A stretch of 64,000 nucleotides of DNA from Euzebya tangerina (GCF_003074135.1 NZ_PPDK01000001.1:1550001-1614000), one strand, 5' to 3'. Counted from the stretch's first letter, positions 43,083 to 52,221 are shown. Program-made: numbers and translations. Notes: a model not told the origin generated them from the sequence alone.

Positions 43083-44738
43083 CTAGGAGCCCAGGACCGA
43101 GCCGACCAGCTCCTCCGCTGCTGCCTGGACCTGGGCCAGGTGGTCGGGGCCGCGGAAGGACTCCGCGTAGATCTTGTACTTGTCCTCCGTCCCTGACGGT
43201 CGCGCCGCGAACCAGGCCGACTCGGTGGTGACCTTCAAGCCGCCGATCGACTCGCCGTTGCCCGGCGCGGTCGTCATCGTCTCAGTGATCGGCTCGCCGG
43301 CGATCTCATCGGCCTGGACGTCCTCGGGGGAGAGGGACGCCAGCTTGGCCTTCTGCTCCCGGTTGGCGGTGGAGTCGGTGCGCTCGTAGGCGGGCTCGCC
43401 GTGCTCGGCGACCAGGTCGGCGTAGTGCTCGGAGGGCGTCTTGTCCGTGCGAGCGAGGATCTCCGAGGCCAGCAGGCACAGCAGCGGCCCGTCCTTGTCG
43501 GTCGTCCAGACGGTGCCGTCGTGGCGGAGGAAGGACCCGCCGGCTGACTCCTCCCCACCGAAGCCGAACGACCCGTCCAGCAGGCCCGGGACGAACCACT
43601 TGAAGCCGACCGGCACCTCGACCAGCTCGGCACCGATCGAGGTCGCCACCCGGTCGATCATCGAAGAGGACACCAGCGTCTTGCCGATCGCCGCGCTCGC
43701 GGGCCAGTCGGGCCGGGCCCCGCCGAAGAGGTACTGGATCGCCACCGCCAAGTAGTGATTGGGGTTCATCAGGCCACCGTCGGGTGTGACGATCCCGTGC
43801 CGGTCGGCGTCCGCGTCGTTGCCGGTGGCGATCTGGAAGGCGTCCTTCTGCTGGACCAGGGACGCCATCGCGTCGGGGGAGGAGCAGTCCATGCGGATCT
43901 TCCCGTCACTGTCGAGGGTCATGAACCGCCACGTCGGGTCGACCAGTGGGTTGACCACCGTCAGGTCGAGGTCCAGCCGCTCGGCGATTGCTCCCCAGTA
44001 CGCCACGGCAGCTCCGCCCAGCGGATCGGCCGCGATGCGGATGCCGGCTGCGCGGATGGCGTCGAGGTCGAGCACCGCGGAGAGGTCACCGACGTAGGCC
44101 CCCATGAAGTCGAAGGCCGTGGCGTGTGCCCTGGCGGCGGCGAAGGGGACCCGGGTGACCTCCGCGAGCCCGTCGGCGATCAGCTCGTTCGCCCGCTCGG
44201 CGATCCAGGAGGTCGCGTCCCCACCTGCCGGTCCACCGTGCGGCGGGTTGTACTTGAACCCGCCGTCCCGTGGCGGGTTGTGCGACGGAGTCACTACGAT
44301 GCCGTCGGCCAGGCCCGGGCCGCTGGTGCGCACACCGTCACCCTGCCGGTTGGCCTGCAGGATTGCGTGGGACACCGCCGGGGTGGGGGTGAAGCCGTCG
44401 GCATCGTCGACCATCACGGTCACGTCGTTCGCCGCGAGCACCTCGAGCGCGGTGGCCCAGGCCGGCTCGGACAACGCGTGGGTGTCACGCCCGATGAACA
44501 GCGGACCACTGGTCCCCCGCGCGGCGCGGTACTCACAGATCGCCTGCGTCGTCGCGGCGATGTGGTCCTCGTTGAAGGAGACATCCAGCGACGACCCGCG
44601 ATGCCCGCTGGTGCCGAACGCGACGCGGTGAGCCACCTCAGCGGGATCGGGCCGCAGCGTGTAGTACGCCGTCACCACATGGGCGACGTCGATGAGGTCA
44701 GCGGGTTCCGCCGGCAGTCCGGCGCGTGGGTGGGCCAT
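43083..44738 (-). CDS. pgm: Alpha-D-glucose phosphate-specific phosphoglucomutase
   Basis: The 551-residue protein matches E. coli Pgm in length and motifs: [12 protein letters not shown], phosphoserine loop [21 protein letters not shown], Mg loop [12 protein letters not shown], sugar loop [13 protein letters not shown] and the C-terminal phosphate loop [17 protein letters not shown]. It interconverts glucose 1- and 6-phosphate. It converges with the acyl-CoA synthetase and is divergent from the luciferase-like gene. Confidence 0.95.
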   Translation of the reverse strand: MAHPRAGLPAEPADLIDVAHVVTAYYTLRPDPAEVAHRVAFGTSGHRGSSLDVSFNEDHIAATTQAICEYRAARGTSGPLFIGRDTHALSEPAWATALEVLAANDVTVMVDDADGFTPTPAVSHAILQANRQGDGVRTSGPGLADGIVVTPSHNPPRDGGFKYNPPHGGPAGGDATSWIAERANELIADGLAEVTRVPFAAARAHATAFDFMGAYVGDLSAVLDLDAIRAAGIRIAADPLGGAAVAYWGAIAERLDLDLTVVNPLVDPTWRFMTLDSDGKIRMDCSSPDAMASLVQQKDAFQIATGNDADADRHGIVTPDGGLMNPNHYLAVAIQYLFGGARPDWPASAAIGKTLVSSSMIDRVATSIGAELVEVPVGFKWFVPGLLDGSFGFGGEESAGGSFLRHDGTVWTTDKDGPLLCLLASEILARTDKTPSEHYADLVAEHGEPAYERTDSTANREQKAKLASLSPEDVQADEIAGEPITETMTTAPGNGESIGGLKVTTESAWFAARPSGTEDKYKIYAESFRGPDHLAQVQAAAEELVGSVLGS

Positions 44739-44808
44739 GCCGGCATCCTCGCACCACCGCGTCCCGCTCGTCGGCGAAGGGCAGGAATACCCCCCTCACG
44801 ATCGTGGT

Positions 44809-44814
44809 TAGAAT
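44809..44814 (+). promoter_or_regulatory. Candidate -10 element for a leaderless transcript
   Basis: TAGAAT lies 7 bases before the ATG of the luciferase-like gene at 44822, and no Shine-Dalgarno sequence fits in between. That spacing is what a leaderless actinobacterial mRNA needs. No clear -35 was seen. Confidence 0.45.
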
Positions 44815-44821
44815 TCCAACT

Positions 44822-45886
44822 ATGACATCATCATCGGTATTCGAACTCGGCATCGGCACGTTCGGAGACGTCACGACCGGGCCGGACGGTGCGCTCAAGC
44901 ACCCCGCGCAGGTCATCCGCGACGTCGTCGAGGAGGGCGTCCTCGCGGACCGCGTCGGCCTCGACTTCATGGGTGTGGGTGAGCACCACCGGGACGACTT
45001 CGCCGTCTCGGCGCCCGAGGTGGTCCTGGCCGCCATCGCTGCGCGCACCGAGCAGATCCGCCTCGGCTCCGCCGTCACCGTGCTGAGCTCCGACGATCCC
45101 GTGCGGGTCTTCCAGCGCTTCTCGACGCTGGACGCCATCTCCGGTGGTCGGGCCGAGGTGATCCTGGGACGTGGGTCCTTCACCGAGTCCTTCCCGCTGT
45201 TCGGCTACGAACTGGAGCAGTACAACGTCCTGTTCGAGGAGAAGCTGGACCTCTTCCGCCGACTCCTGGATGAGGGTCCGGTCAGCTGGTCGGGGACCAC
45301 CCGAGCAGCACTGGAGAACCAGACGGTCTGGCCGCCGACCGAGACGGGCGACCTGACCACGTGGGTCGGCGTCGGGGGCTCACCCGAATCGGTGATCCGC
45401 GCCGCCAAGCACGGTCTGCCGTTGATGCTGGCCATCATCGGAGGTGCTCCGGTCCGGTTCGCACCGTTCGTGGAGCTCTACCACCGGGCACTCGAGTCCC
45501 TCGGCCTCGACCTGCTCCCGGTCGGAGCGCACATGCCCGGCCACGTCGCCGAGACCGACGAGCAGGCGCTGGAGGAGCTGTGGCCCGGCTTCCGCGCGAT
45601 GCACGCGCGGATCGGCCGCGAACGCGGCTGGCCACCCATGGCTCGGGCGGACTTCGAGGCGCAGGCAGGACCGGACGGTGCGCTGGTGGTCGGCTCACCT
45701 GCCACGGTGGCCGAGAAGCTGATCCGAGTGGCCACCGACCTCGACCTCTCCCGCATCGACGTGAAGGTCTCCGCCGGATCCATGCCACACGAGCGCGTCA
45801 TGAGCAGCATCGAGCTGCTCGGTCGTGAGGTCGCTCCCGTGGTCAAGTTCGAACTGGCTGAACGCCGGACGGCCGTTCCCGCCTAG
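44822..45886 (+). CDS. Luciferase-like (LLM class) flavin-dependent oxidoreductase
   Basis: The 354-residue protein has the LLM barrel: FELGIGTFGDV, DFMGVGEHHRDDFAVSAPEVVLAAIAART, IRLGSAVTVLSSDDPVRVFQRFSTLDAISGGRAEVILGRGSF and WVGVGGSPESVIRAAKHGLP. The family uses FMN or F420 to oxidise or reduce diverse substrates. The ATG at 44822 appears leaderless. The stop codon falls inside the first unit of a 19-base tandem repeat. No operon partner was seen. Confidence 0.9.
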   Translation: MTSSSVFELGIGTFGDVTTGPDGALKHPAQVIRDVVEEGVLADRVGLDFMGVGEHHRDDFAVSAPEVVLAAIAARTEQIRLGSAVTVLSSDDPVRVFQRFSTLDAISGGRAEVILGRGSFTESFPLFGYELEQYNVLFEEKLDLFRRLLDEGPVSWSGTTRAALENQTVWPPTETGDLTTWVGVGGSPESVIRAAKHGLPLMLAIIGGAPVRFAPFVELYHRALESLGLDLLPVGAHMPGHVAETDEQALEELWPGFRAMHARIGRERGWPPMARADFEAQAGPDGALVVGSPATVAEKLIRVATDLDLSRIDVKVSAGSMPHERVMSSIELLGREVAPVVKFELAERRTAVPA

Positions 45887-45946
45887 CAGGGCCGTTCCCG
45901 CCTAGCCGGGCCGTCCCCTCCCAGCCAAGCAGTTCCCGCCCGGCAG
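45871..45946 (+). repeat. Four imperfect 19-bp tandem repeats over the 3-prime end of the LLM gene
   Basis: Units at 45871, 45890, 45909 and 45928 share GGCCGTTCCCGCCTAGC-like sequence. Units 1 and 2 differ at about one or two positions; units 3 and 4 differ from the first two at about four. Unit 1 encodes the last residues (AVPA) and stop codon, so the array starts within the gene and runs into the gap. Confidence 0.75.
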
Positions 45947-45986
45947 ACGAGCGGCCGCGGGCAACACCCGTGGAAGAGTGGCGGGT

Positions 45987-47036
45987 ATGACACCCGCCGA
46001 GGCCCTGGCCGACCAGCTACTCGCCGCTCATGTCGAGCACGTGGTCGGGGCGCTCCTGGCCGACGACTCGACGAGTGACCTGGCTGACGGGCTCCTGGCG
46101 GTGGCTGCGGGGGTCCCGCTGCAGGACCTCCTGTCGGCCGAGCGGGTGACCACGGTTGTCCTGCTGCTGCTCGAGCGGGTCCCACCCAGCACCACGGCCA
46201 GCACGTTGGTGGCCACCTGGGCGACCGCCGTCCACGAGGGGCCTGACAGCCCGGTGACCGCAGCAGACCTGATGACCCGGGATCAGACCGCCGCGCTCGT
46301 TGCTGAGTTCCAGCGCGCGGTGCCAGCCCTCCGGCGCGCCGTCGAGCAGATGGCCGACTCACCGGTCATGGGCCAGTTGGCCAGCGGGTTCCTGGCCCGC
46401 GTGGTGACCGATGTCGTCGCGGCCAACCGGTCCGTGGCCGAGCGGATCCCGGGTATGGGTGGGATCCTCTCACTGGGAGACCGAGCCGCCTCCGCCGTGA
46501 TGGGTGCCGCAGAGGTGCCGATGCAGCTGGTCGGGGATACCGCGGGCAAGGGCGCTGCCGTGGCCGTCCGACGCCTGGCCGCCATCGTGGCCGACACACT
46601 CGAGGACCCGGCATTTCACCTAGCCGCCCTCGAGGTGTGGGACCGAGCGTCCACGCGTCGACTGGGCCCGGCTGGGGCCACCGAGGACGGTGCTCCTGAC
46701 GTCGACGACGTACGGCGTGTCGCCGGCCTGCTGCAGGACCTCACGATCACCGCGTCCACCTCGCCACCGGTCCAGGACATGGCGGCGGCGTTCGTCGCGT
46801 CGTTCTACGACGTCTACGGCGAGTACCCCGTCACGACCCTGCTGGAGGAGATGGGGTTGACCACCGACGAGATCACTGCAGCCGTACGGCTTCTCGTTCG
46901 CCGATTCGCCCGTGCTGCCAACGAGCACGGGCTCCTGGAATCCCTCGTCAACGACCAGTTGGAGCCGTTCTACCGGTCGTCGAGCACCATCGCGCTGATC
47001 GACGAAGCCGTCAGGTCGAACGGCGATCGGGTCTGA
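45987..47036 (+). CDS. Protein of unknown function, helical
   Basis: I do not recognise this 349-residue protein. It is Ala- and Val-rich and appears all-helical, with no signal peptide. A glycine-containing segment near residues 150-195 (IPGMGGILSLGDRAASAVMGAAEVP) could form an amphipathic or membrane-associated helix. The C-terminal part has DVYGEYPVTTLLEEMGL. ATG 45987 with GGAAG upstream is preferred to GTG 45978. A strong hairpin follows the stop. It stands alone. Confidence 0.7.
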   Translation: MTPAEALADQLLAAHVEHVVGALLADDSTSDLADGLLAVAAGVPLQDLLSAERVTTVVLLLLERVPPSTTASTLVATWATAVHEGPDSPVTAADLMTRDQTAALVAEFQRAVPALRRAVEQMADSPVMGQLASGFLARVVTDVVAANRSVAERIPGMGGILSLGDRAASAVMGAAEVPMQLVGDTAGKGAAVAVRRLAAIVADTLEDPAFHLAALEVWDRASTRRLGPAGATEDGAPDVDDVRRVAGLLQDLTITASTSPPVQDMAAAFVASFYDVYGEYPVTTLLEEMGLTTDEITAAVRLLVRRFARAANEHGLLESLVNDQLEPFYRSSSTIALIDEAVRSNGDRV

Positions 47037-47054
47037 CGGCGAAGCCGCACGGAT

Positions 47055-47092
47055 CGGGGCGATGTGGGTGGATCTCGTTCCACATCGCCCCG
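47055..47092 (+). terminator. Long hairpin after the 45987 gene
   Basis: CGGGGCGATGTGG at 47055-47067 pairs perfectly with CCACATCGCCCCG at 47080-47092, a 13-bp stem with a 12-base loop, 18 bases after the stop codon. There is no T-run, as often in actinobacteria. It may be a terminator, or a binding site or RNA structure of the 260-base gap. Confidence 0.5.
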
Positions 47093-47263
47093 GCCCCTCC
47101 GCGGGCTGGGGCAGGGTTCGCGCAGCTCTCCGTCCGGGCCACCGCGAGTGTGCCCAGGCGTACGCAGGATAACCAAGGACACATGACGAACGTGCGAAGG
47201 CACATGTAGTAGCAAATGACTAGTGCGTCACTTGCCGATGCCGCGCGCGGCACGTTTGATAGC

Positions 47264-47277
47264 TTACCAAACGGTCA
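47264..47277 (+). promoter_or_regulatory. Candidate TetR operator, copy 1
   Basis: TTACCAAACGGTCA lies 19 bases before the SDR start codon. It matches the perfect palindrome at 59552 and the site at 56749 at 11 of 14 positions each. The rest of the 260-base gap holds the hairpin at 47055 and AT-richer promoter-like sequence, with no gene that I can support. Confidence 0.5.
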
Positions 47278-47296
47278 GAAGGTCGAAAGGCGCAGC

Positions 47297-48097
47297 ATGT
47301 TCGTAGAAGGCCCGTACAGCCCCGTCGCTGATCGAGCGATCGTCACGGGAGGGAGTTCCGGGATCGGTCGGGACATCGCCCTGATGTTGGCCGACGCGGG
47401 GGTGAGGACCTACATCCTCGGCCGTCGGCTGGAGCGACTGGAGGAGGCGGCCGCTGCGGGCCCCGCCGGAGCGCTGATCCCACTGGTCGCTGACATCCGA
47501 GACCCGGATGCCGTTGATGCTGCGTTCACCGCCGCAGAGGCCGATGGGGGGCTTGTTCCGCTGCTCGTCAACGCCGCCAGTGGCGCATTCCTGGCCGCCG
47601 CAGAGGACATCACGCCGAACGGCTTCGGCGCCGTGGTGGGGTCGAGCCTGAACGGACCCTTCAACGTGCTGCGTCGGTGGGGGCGGCCGCTCCTCGCAGC
47701 TGAAACGCCGGGGGCGGCCTTGATGATCTCCAGCGCGTTGGCTGAACGGGAGGTGCCAGGCGCGGCACACTCGAGTGCGGCCAAGGCCGGCCTCGAGGCG
47801 CTGATCCGGTCGTTGGCCGTGGAGTGGGGCAGTCGGGGTCTGCGCATCAACTCCCTGGCACCGGGCGCCTTCTCCACCGAGGGTGCCGATGCGGGCATGT
47901 GGAGCGATGACAACGTCCGGACGGCAACCCTGGCCAACATCCCAATGGGGCGGTTTGGCACAGCCGAGGAGCTGCGCGGAGCGGCGGCGTTCCTGATCAG
48001 CCGGGCTGCCTCCTACGTCACCGGCGCAACGCTGGTGGTTGACGGTGGCTGGCACCTCTCCAACCACCCGTTCGGGGATGTGTTCCCCTCCCGCTGA
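47297..48097 (+). CDS. SDR oxidoreductase, 2,4-dienoyl-CoA reductase type
   Basis: The 266-residue Rossmann protein has ADRAIVTGGSSGIGRDIALML, LVNAASGAFLAAAEDITPNGF, and AHSSAAKAGLEALIRSLAVEWG...LRINSLAPGAFSTEG. The YxxxK Tyr of classical SDRs is Ser here while the Lys is kept. NAASGxF and H.S.AKAG...LAVEWG are the pattern of 2,4-dienoyl-CoA reductases, which use a different Tyr. It would remove double bonds during unsaturated fatty acid oxidation. AAAGG precedes ATG 47297. A candidate TetR site links it to the fatty-acid locus at 57-64 kb. Confidence 0.85.
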   Translation: MFVEGPYSPVADRAIVTGGSSGIGRDIALMLADAGVRTYILGRRLERLEEAAAAGPAGALIPLVADIRDPDAVDAAFTAAEADGGLVPLLVNAASGAFLAAAEDITPNGFGAVVGSSLNGPFNVLRRWGRPLLAAETPGAALMISSALAEREVPGAAHSSAAKAGLEALIRSLAVEWGSRGLRINSLAPGAFSTEGADAGMWSDDNVRTATLANIPMGRFGTAEELRGAAAFLISRAASYVTGATLVVDGGWHLSNHPFGDVFPSR

Positions 48098-48119
48098 GTG
48101 ACGTCCGGCGAGTCACCCG

Positions 48120-48755
48120 TCAGCCGAAGAGGCTGCCCACCAACCCGCTCGCGGTGTCACCGACGGTGCCGGGCAGGCTGGAAGGCGAGGGGAGTTCCGG
48201 TGGGCTCACCGCTGCGCCGTCCTCGGTCGAGGCGGACGCGCTGGCTTCGACACCATCGTCCACCACGCCCACGCTGGCGCCCTGGGGCGGGCTGACCGGC
48301 TGTCCGGAGGCGCGCTTGATGGCCCGCCGGATCCGGTAGTAGGTCCCGCACCGACAGACGTTCTCGCGCATGGCCTCGTCGATGTCGGCATCCGTGGGCT
48401 GCGGGATGCGCTCCAGCAGCTTGACGGCGGTCATGATCTGGCCGGCCTGGCAGTAGCCGCACTGGGCCACGTCCTCGTCCACCCAGGCCTGCTGCACAGG
48501 GTGGAGGACGTCATCGACCGCGAGCCCCTCGATCGTGGTCAGGTCGCTGCCGGCCGCCTCCTCCATGGGAACGATGCAGGGGCGCACGGCCTGGTCGTCC
48601 TGGAAGATCGTGCAGGCGCCGCACACGCCGACACCGCAGCCGTACTTGGGGCCGGTGATGCCCAGGCGGTCGCGCAACAGGTACAGCAGTTCGTCGTCGT
48701 TCTCGGCGTCGATCGTGACGGATGCGCCGTTGACGTTGAAGGTGATCTCTGGCAT
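48120..48755 (-). CDS. Molybdenum hydroxylase small subunit, [2Fe-2S] (IorA-like)
   Basis: Residues 1-155 carry two [2Fe-2S] sites of the xanthine-oxidase family: plant-type CGVGVCGACTIF...C and the helical CGYCQAGQIM...CRCGTYYRIRRAI. A further 55 residues, rich in Ser, Pro, Ala and Asp and ending in GLVGSLFG, are an unusual extension. It pairs with the large subunit whose stop is 2 bases upstream of its ATG. This two-subunit form without a FAD subunit is the isoquinoline 1-oxidoreductase type, which passes electrons to cytochromes or other acceptors. Confidence 0.88.
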   Translation of the reverse strand: MPEITFNVNGASVTIDAENDDELLYLLRDRLGITGPKYGCGVGVCGACTIFQDDQAVRPCIVPMEEAAGSDLTTIEGLAVDDVLHPVQQAWVDEDVAQCGYCQAGQIMTAVKLLERIPQPTDADIDEAMRENVCRCGTYYRIRRAIKRASGQPVSPPQGASVGVVDDGVEASASASTEDGAAVSPPELPSPSSLPGTVGDTASGLVGSLFG

Positions 48756-48757
48756 CT

Positions 48758-51049
48758 CTAGCCCTCCGGGTACTCGTTGATGGGGAACCGGCGGGGGACG
48801 CGGCCGGTCGCGCGGGCGTAGGCGTTCGCCACCGCTGCCGCAGATGCGGTGATGCCGAGCTCTCCCGCCCCGCCCGGAAGCTCTTCGGTGGGTGGCATCA
48901 CGTGGACCGACATCTCCGGTGGGGTGTGGTCCATCCGGGGCACCTCGAAGTCCCCGTAGCTGGACTCGCGGATGGCGCCGTCGTCCAGGTGGATCGCGGT
49001 GCGGATGATGTAGGAGATCGCGTCGACCAGGGCACCCTGCATCTGCGACTCGAGCCCGAGCGGGTTGATGGCCCGGCCGACGTCGACGGCACACGTGGCT
49101 CGGGTGACCCGGGGCTCAGCACCGCGGGTGTCGAGCTCCACCAGGTAGGCGGCCCTGCTCTTGTACTCCTTGTGCAGGCCGATGCCCTGGGCCACGCCGC
49201 TGGGCAGGCTGCGCCCCCACCCCCCCTCGGTCAGGACGGTCTGCAGCACGGCCCTGGACCGGTCGTCGTCCAGCCGGTCCAGCCGGAACTGCGCCTCGTC
49301 ATGACCGAGGGCACGGGCGAGTTCGTCGATCACGATCTCGTTGGCCACCGCGGCCGTCCCGCTGTAGATGCCCCGCCAGGAGGCGGTCGGGACCGCGGTG
49401 GTGACCGCGTTCAGCGGCGTCTCGTTGAGGAGCAGCGTGGTGACGCCGACCTCGTACTGCATCAGCTGCGTCGTGTGCCACACGGTCTGGTTGAAGCCGA
49501 AGGGCACCAGCTCACCGCCGATCGAGGTGATCGCATCCCCGAACCCGTGCTCGAGGTCCAGTTGGGCGGTCGCCGCACGGTGATCGAACGTCAACGGCTC
49601 GCCGCCGCCCAGGAGGCCTCGGGTGTAGGTGGCCTTCACGTCGTGGACGCTGAGCGGCCGACAGCGGCCGTGGGAGGTGTCGTCCTGACGGGTGAACAGC
49701 AGCTTGATCGGACGGCCGAGCGCTCGCGAGATCCGGGCGGCCTCAACGGCCGCATCGAAGAAGAGGCGACGGCCGAACGAGCCGCCGGTCTTGATCACGT
49801 TGACCTCGACGTCCGTCGGCAGCATGCCGAGATCCCGGGCGATCTTGGCCTGGGCGGACAGCGGCGTCTTGGCTCCGGTCCAGATCCGCGCCGTCCCACC
49901 CGAGACGTCGGCGATGGCGGTCATGGTCTCCATGGGGGCGTGGGCGAAGTAGGGGAAGATGAACTCGCCGCCGACGCTGTCGGTGAGCAGCGGGATGTCA
50001 GGGAGCGTGGGCAGGTTGGCCGCGCGGAGCTGGTCGATGACGTCGTCGTCGGACACGCCCGTGCTGGGCCCGTCCTGCCAGGTGATCTGCAGCGCATCGC
50101 GGGCGCGGAACGCCTCACCGGTGGATCGCGCGACGACGGCGACGCCGGATGAGGATCCCTCGACGTCGAGGTCGACCTGCATGATCGCCTCGACGCCGGG
50201 CAGGTCTCGGGCGGCCGAGTCGTCGTAGGAGGCCACCCGTCCGAGCAGGGTGGGTGGTCGGGCGACGACGCACGGGAGCGCCCCTGCGACCGGCTCGAGA
50301 TCCATCGCGTAGTCGACCTTGCCCGTGACGATGTCGTGTGCGTCGACCCGACGCGTGGGCTGTCCGATGACCCGGTACTGCTCGGCGGACTTGGGCTCGG
50401 CCAGGATCGACAGCGGCATCGGGCCCTCCGTGCCGGCGTCCAGGTCGGCGTAGGGGGCAGACCGTCCGTCAGGTGCTGACGCCACCGCGTCCTGCGTGGT
50501 CACGTCGGTCGGAGCGATGCCGAAGCGGGCGGCGGCCGCTTGCACGACCTGTTGCCGAAAGGTCGCGGCGACACGCCGAAGGGGATCCCACAGCGATGTG
50601 GTGGAGTGGGAGCCACCCGTGATCTGACCCGTAGCGCGACGGAACTCCGCCGACGAGAGCGACGCGTCGATCTGATCGAGCCGGACATCGATCTCCTCCG
50701 CCAGGATCATCATGGCGGTGGTCAGGATCCCCTGACCGACCTCCATGCGGGGCAACTCGAAGACGATCCGGTTCTCGGGGGTCACCTGGATCAGATAGTC
50801 GTAGTAGAACGGCGTGCCCGAGATGATGAGCAGATCGGTGAGGTCGAGCTCATCGGCCAACTCCGGGATGGCGACCAGAGCCTGCGCGGTGCTCGGCGCC
50901 AGGGCATCCACGCCGAAGCGCACGGCGACACCGAGCGCGGCTCCCTTCAGCGCGTAGCCGACGAAGGATCGTCGATCCAGTGAGGCGAGCGGTTCTCGCA
51001 CGTCCTCCCGGCTCGGTGGTGATGGAACGGGGACGGCGTGGCTCGACAA
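48758..51049 (-). CDS. Molybdopterin-binding large subunit (IorB-like) with Tat signal
   Basis: The 763-residue protein starts with a twin-arginine signal (LDRRSFVGYALKGAALGVAV, residues about 24-45). It then shows the IorB layout: VFELPRMEVGQGILTTAMMILAEE, a YVIGQPTRRVDAHDIVTGK-like linker, KTGGSFGRRLFFDAAVEAA and the catalytic Glu in GGAGELGITASAAAVANA. It hydroxylates an aldehyde or N-heterocycle with Moco (MCD) and exports folded with its small subunit. I chose TTG 51049, which has GGAGGG five bases upstream; TTG 51061 is possible. No XdhC-like maturation gene lies nearby. Confidence 0.87.
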   Translation of the reverse strand: MSSHAVPVPSPPSREDVREPLASLDRRSFVGYALKGAALGVAVRFGVDALAPSTAQALVAIPELADELDLTDLLIISGTPFYYDYLIQVTPENRIVFELPRMEVGQGILTTAMMILAEEIDVRLDQIDASLSSAEFRRATGQITGGSHSTTSLWDPLRRVAATFRQQVVQAAAARFGIAPTDVTTQDAVASAPDGRSAPYADLDAGTEGPMPLSILAEPKSAEQYRVIGQPTRRVDAHDIVTGKVDYAMDLEPVAGALPCVVARPPTLLGRVASYDDSAARDLPGVEAIMQVDLDVEGSSSGVAVVARSTGEAFRARDALQITWQDGPSTGVSDDDVIDQLRAANLPTLPDIPLLTDSVGGEFIFPYFAHAPMETMTAIADVSGGTARIWTGAKTPLSAQAKIARDLGMLPTDVEVNVIKTGGSFGRRLFFDAAVEAARISRALGRPIKLLFTRQDDTSHGRCRPLSVHDVKATYTRGLLGGGEPLTFDHRAATAQLDLEHGFGDAITSIGGELVPFGFNQTVWHTTQLMQYEVGVTTLLLNETPLNAVTTAVPTASWRGIYSGTAAVANEIVIDELARALGHDEAQFRLDRLDDDRSRAVLQTVLTEGGWGRSLPSGVAQGIGLHKEYKSRAAYLVELDTRGAEPRVTRATCAVDVGRAINPLGLESQMQGALVDAISYIIRTAIHLDDGAIRESSYGDFEVPRMDHTPPEMSVHVMPPTEELPGGAGELGITASAAAVANAYARATGRVPRRFPINEYPEG

Positions 51050-51287
51050 GGGGCCCTCCAAGGCTCGACTACCAGCAGGGACCAGGTCCCGGCGCCCCGG
51101 CTACGAGGCGTTCAGCGCTACGTAGAGTGCTCCGGGGTGTACGCACCATAACCAGACCGCGGAGGGACCATGCACCGACCGCATGGACGTCCGGGAATGA
51201 ATTGGCCAAAATCCGCCGAAGAGTCGGCTCCGAACGTGCGGAGGACGGGGCGCCGCGAGGATCAGGACCTCACGGCAGGTGGGGATG

Positions 51288-52124
51288 TCACCGGCGGCGT
51301 TCCATCAGGACGGTGTCGCGCCAGACGCCGTCCAGCTTGCCGATCCGCTCGCGCATGCCGACGATCCTGAAGCCGGACGACCGGTGCAGTCGGATGGATG
51401 CTCGATTCTCCGGGAAGATCTGCGCCTGAAGGGTCCACAGGCCCGCCTCGTCGGCGGCGTTGACCAGGCGGTCGATGAGGGCCACGCCGACACGGCGGCC
51501 ACGGAACTGCTCGTCGACGTAGATCTGCGTCTCGGCCACACCCGCGTAGCACGCCCGGTCCGAGACCGGGGTGAGGGCGGCCCACCCGGCGATGGTGCCC
51601 TCGACCTCGGCGACCCACCGGTGGTCGCGGTGCCACTTGGCAGCGAGTGCGTCGGGCGTCGGCGCCTCCGTCGTGAAAGTGGCATTGCGGGTGGCGATGC
51701 CCTGGACGTAGATGTCTGCGACTGCTTGGAGGTCGGCGTCGGTCATGGCTCGGACGGCCACATCCTCCTGTACGTCCTCGGGGCAGCACGGCAGGGTGTC
51801 CAGCGTGCCCATGACGGCATCGGCGGCGTGGGGGAGCCCGGTGCAGCAGGCCTCGTTGACCCGGACCTGGGTCGACGTTCCGACCTTGCGCAGCTCCACG
51901 AAGCCGGCGTCGGCGAGCAGCTTGATGTGATGCGACGCGGTCGGCTGCGCGATGCCGACGCGCTCTGCGATGGTGCCGATGGGCAACTCCTCGGTGGAGC
52001 TGGCCACGGCGTGGAGCACGCGGACTCGTGTCGGGTCGCTGAGCGTGGCGAACCAGGCGGCGTAGGTGCTCGCGGCATCCTCCGAGAGCCCGCTGGTGGC
52101 CACGGTGGGGAGGGTTGCAGTCAT
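51288..52124 (-). CDS. ArsR-family HTH fused to GNAT acetyltransferase (ArsR-ArsN type)
   Basis: Residues 20-100 form an ArsR/SmtB winged helix (LSDPTRVRVLHAV, IAQPTASHHIKLLADAGFV), followed by CC pairs at EACCTGL and LPCCPED that may bind As(III). Residues 120-275 form a GNAT domain like phosphinothricin acetyltransferase (AVADIYVQGIATRNATFTTEAP, FRGRRVGVALI, LHRSSGFRIVGMRERIGKL). ArsN1 enzymes of this type acetylate arsinothricin, an organoarsenical antibiotic. It is divergent from a flavoprotein/MFS pair, with three repeated operator-like sites between. The fusion links sensing with detoxification. The substrate is inferred. Confidence 0.87.
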   Translation of the reverse strand: MTATLPTVATSGLSEDAASTYAAWFATLSDPTRVRVLHAVASSTEELPIGTIAERVGIAQPTASHHIKLLADAGFVELRKVGTSTQVRVNEACCTGLPHAADAVMGTLDTLPCCPEDVQEDVAVRAMTDADLQAVADIYVQGIATRNATFTTEAPTPDALAAKWHRDHRWVAEVEGTIAGWAALTPVSDRACYAGVAETQIYVDEQFRGRRVGVALIDRLVNAADEAGLWTLQAQIFPENRASIRLHRSSGFRIVGMRERIGKLDGVWRDTVLMERRR

Positions 52125-52127
52125 TAG

Positions 52128-52204
52128 ATCGACGATTGTAGATGAAGTTGTTGCGGTTGTTCATCGACGCACGTAGATGGACTATCCATCGACACTCGTC
52201 TATG
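52128..52204 (+). promoter_or_regulatory. Three direct operator-like repeats in the ars divergent promoter
   Basis: The 17-base motif ATCGAC-N4-GTAGATG occurs at 52128-52144 and 52163-52179, and as ATCGAC-N4-GTCTATG at 52188-52204. Each copy is an imperfect inverted repeat. They fill the space between the ArsR-GNAT start (52124) and the flavoprotein start (52222), so the ArsR domain probably binds here and controls both directions. Confidence 0.65.
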
Positions 52205-52221
52205 AAAGGCCGGTCTCTCTC

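Noticed and set aside
51170-51370. 66-codon plus-strand frame with a good GGAGGG site
   Set aside because: It runs into the antisense strand of the ArsR-GNAT gene, is Arg-rich and matches nothing. It cannot be excluded, but the support is only the ribosome-site-like sequence. The rest of the 238-base gap shows no gene.
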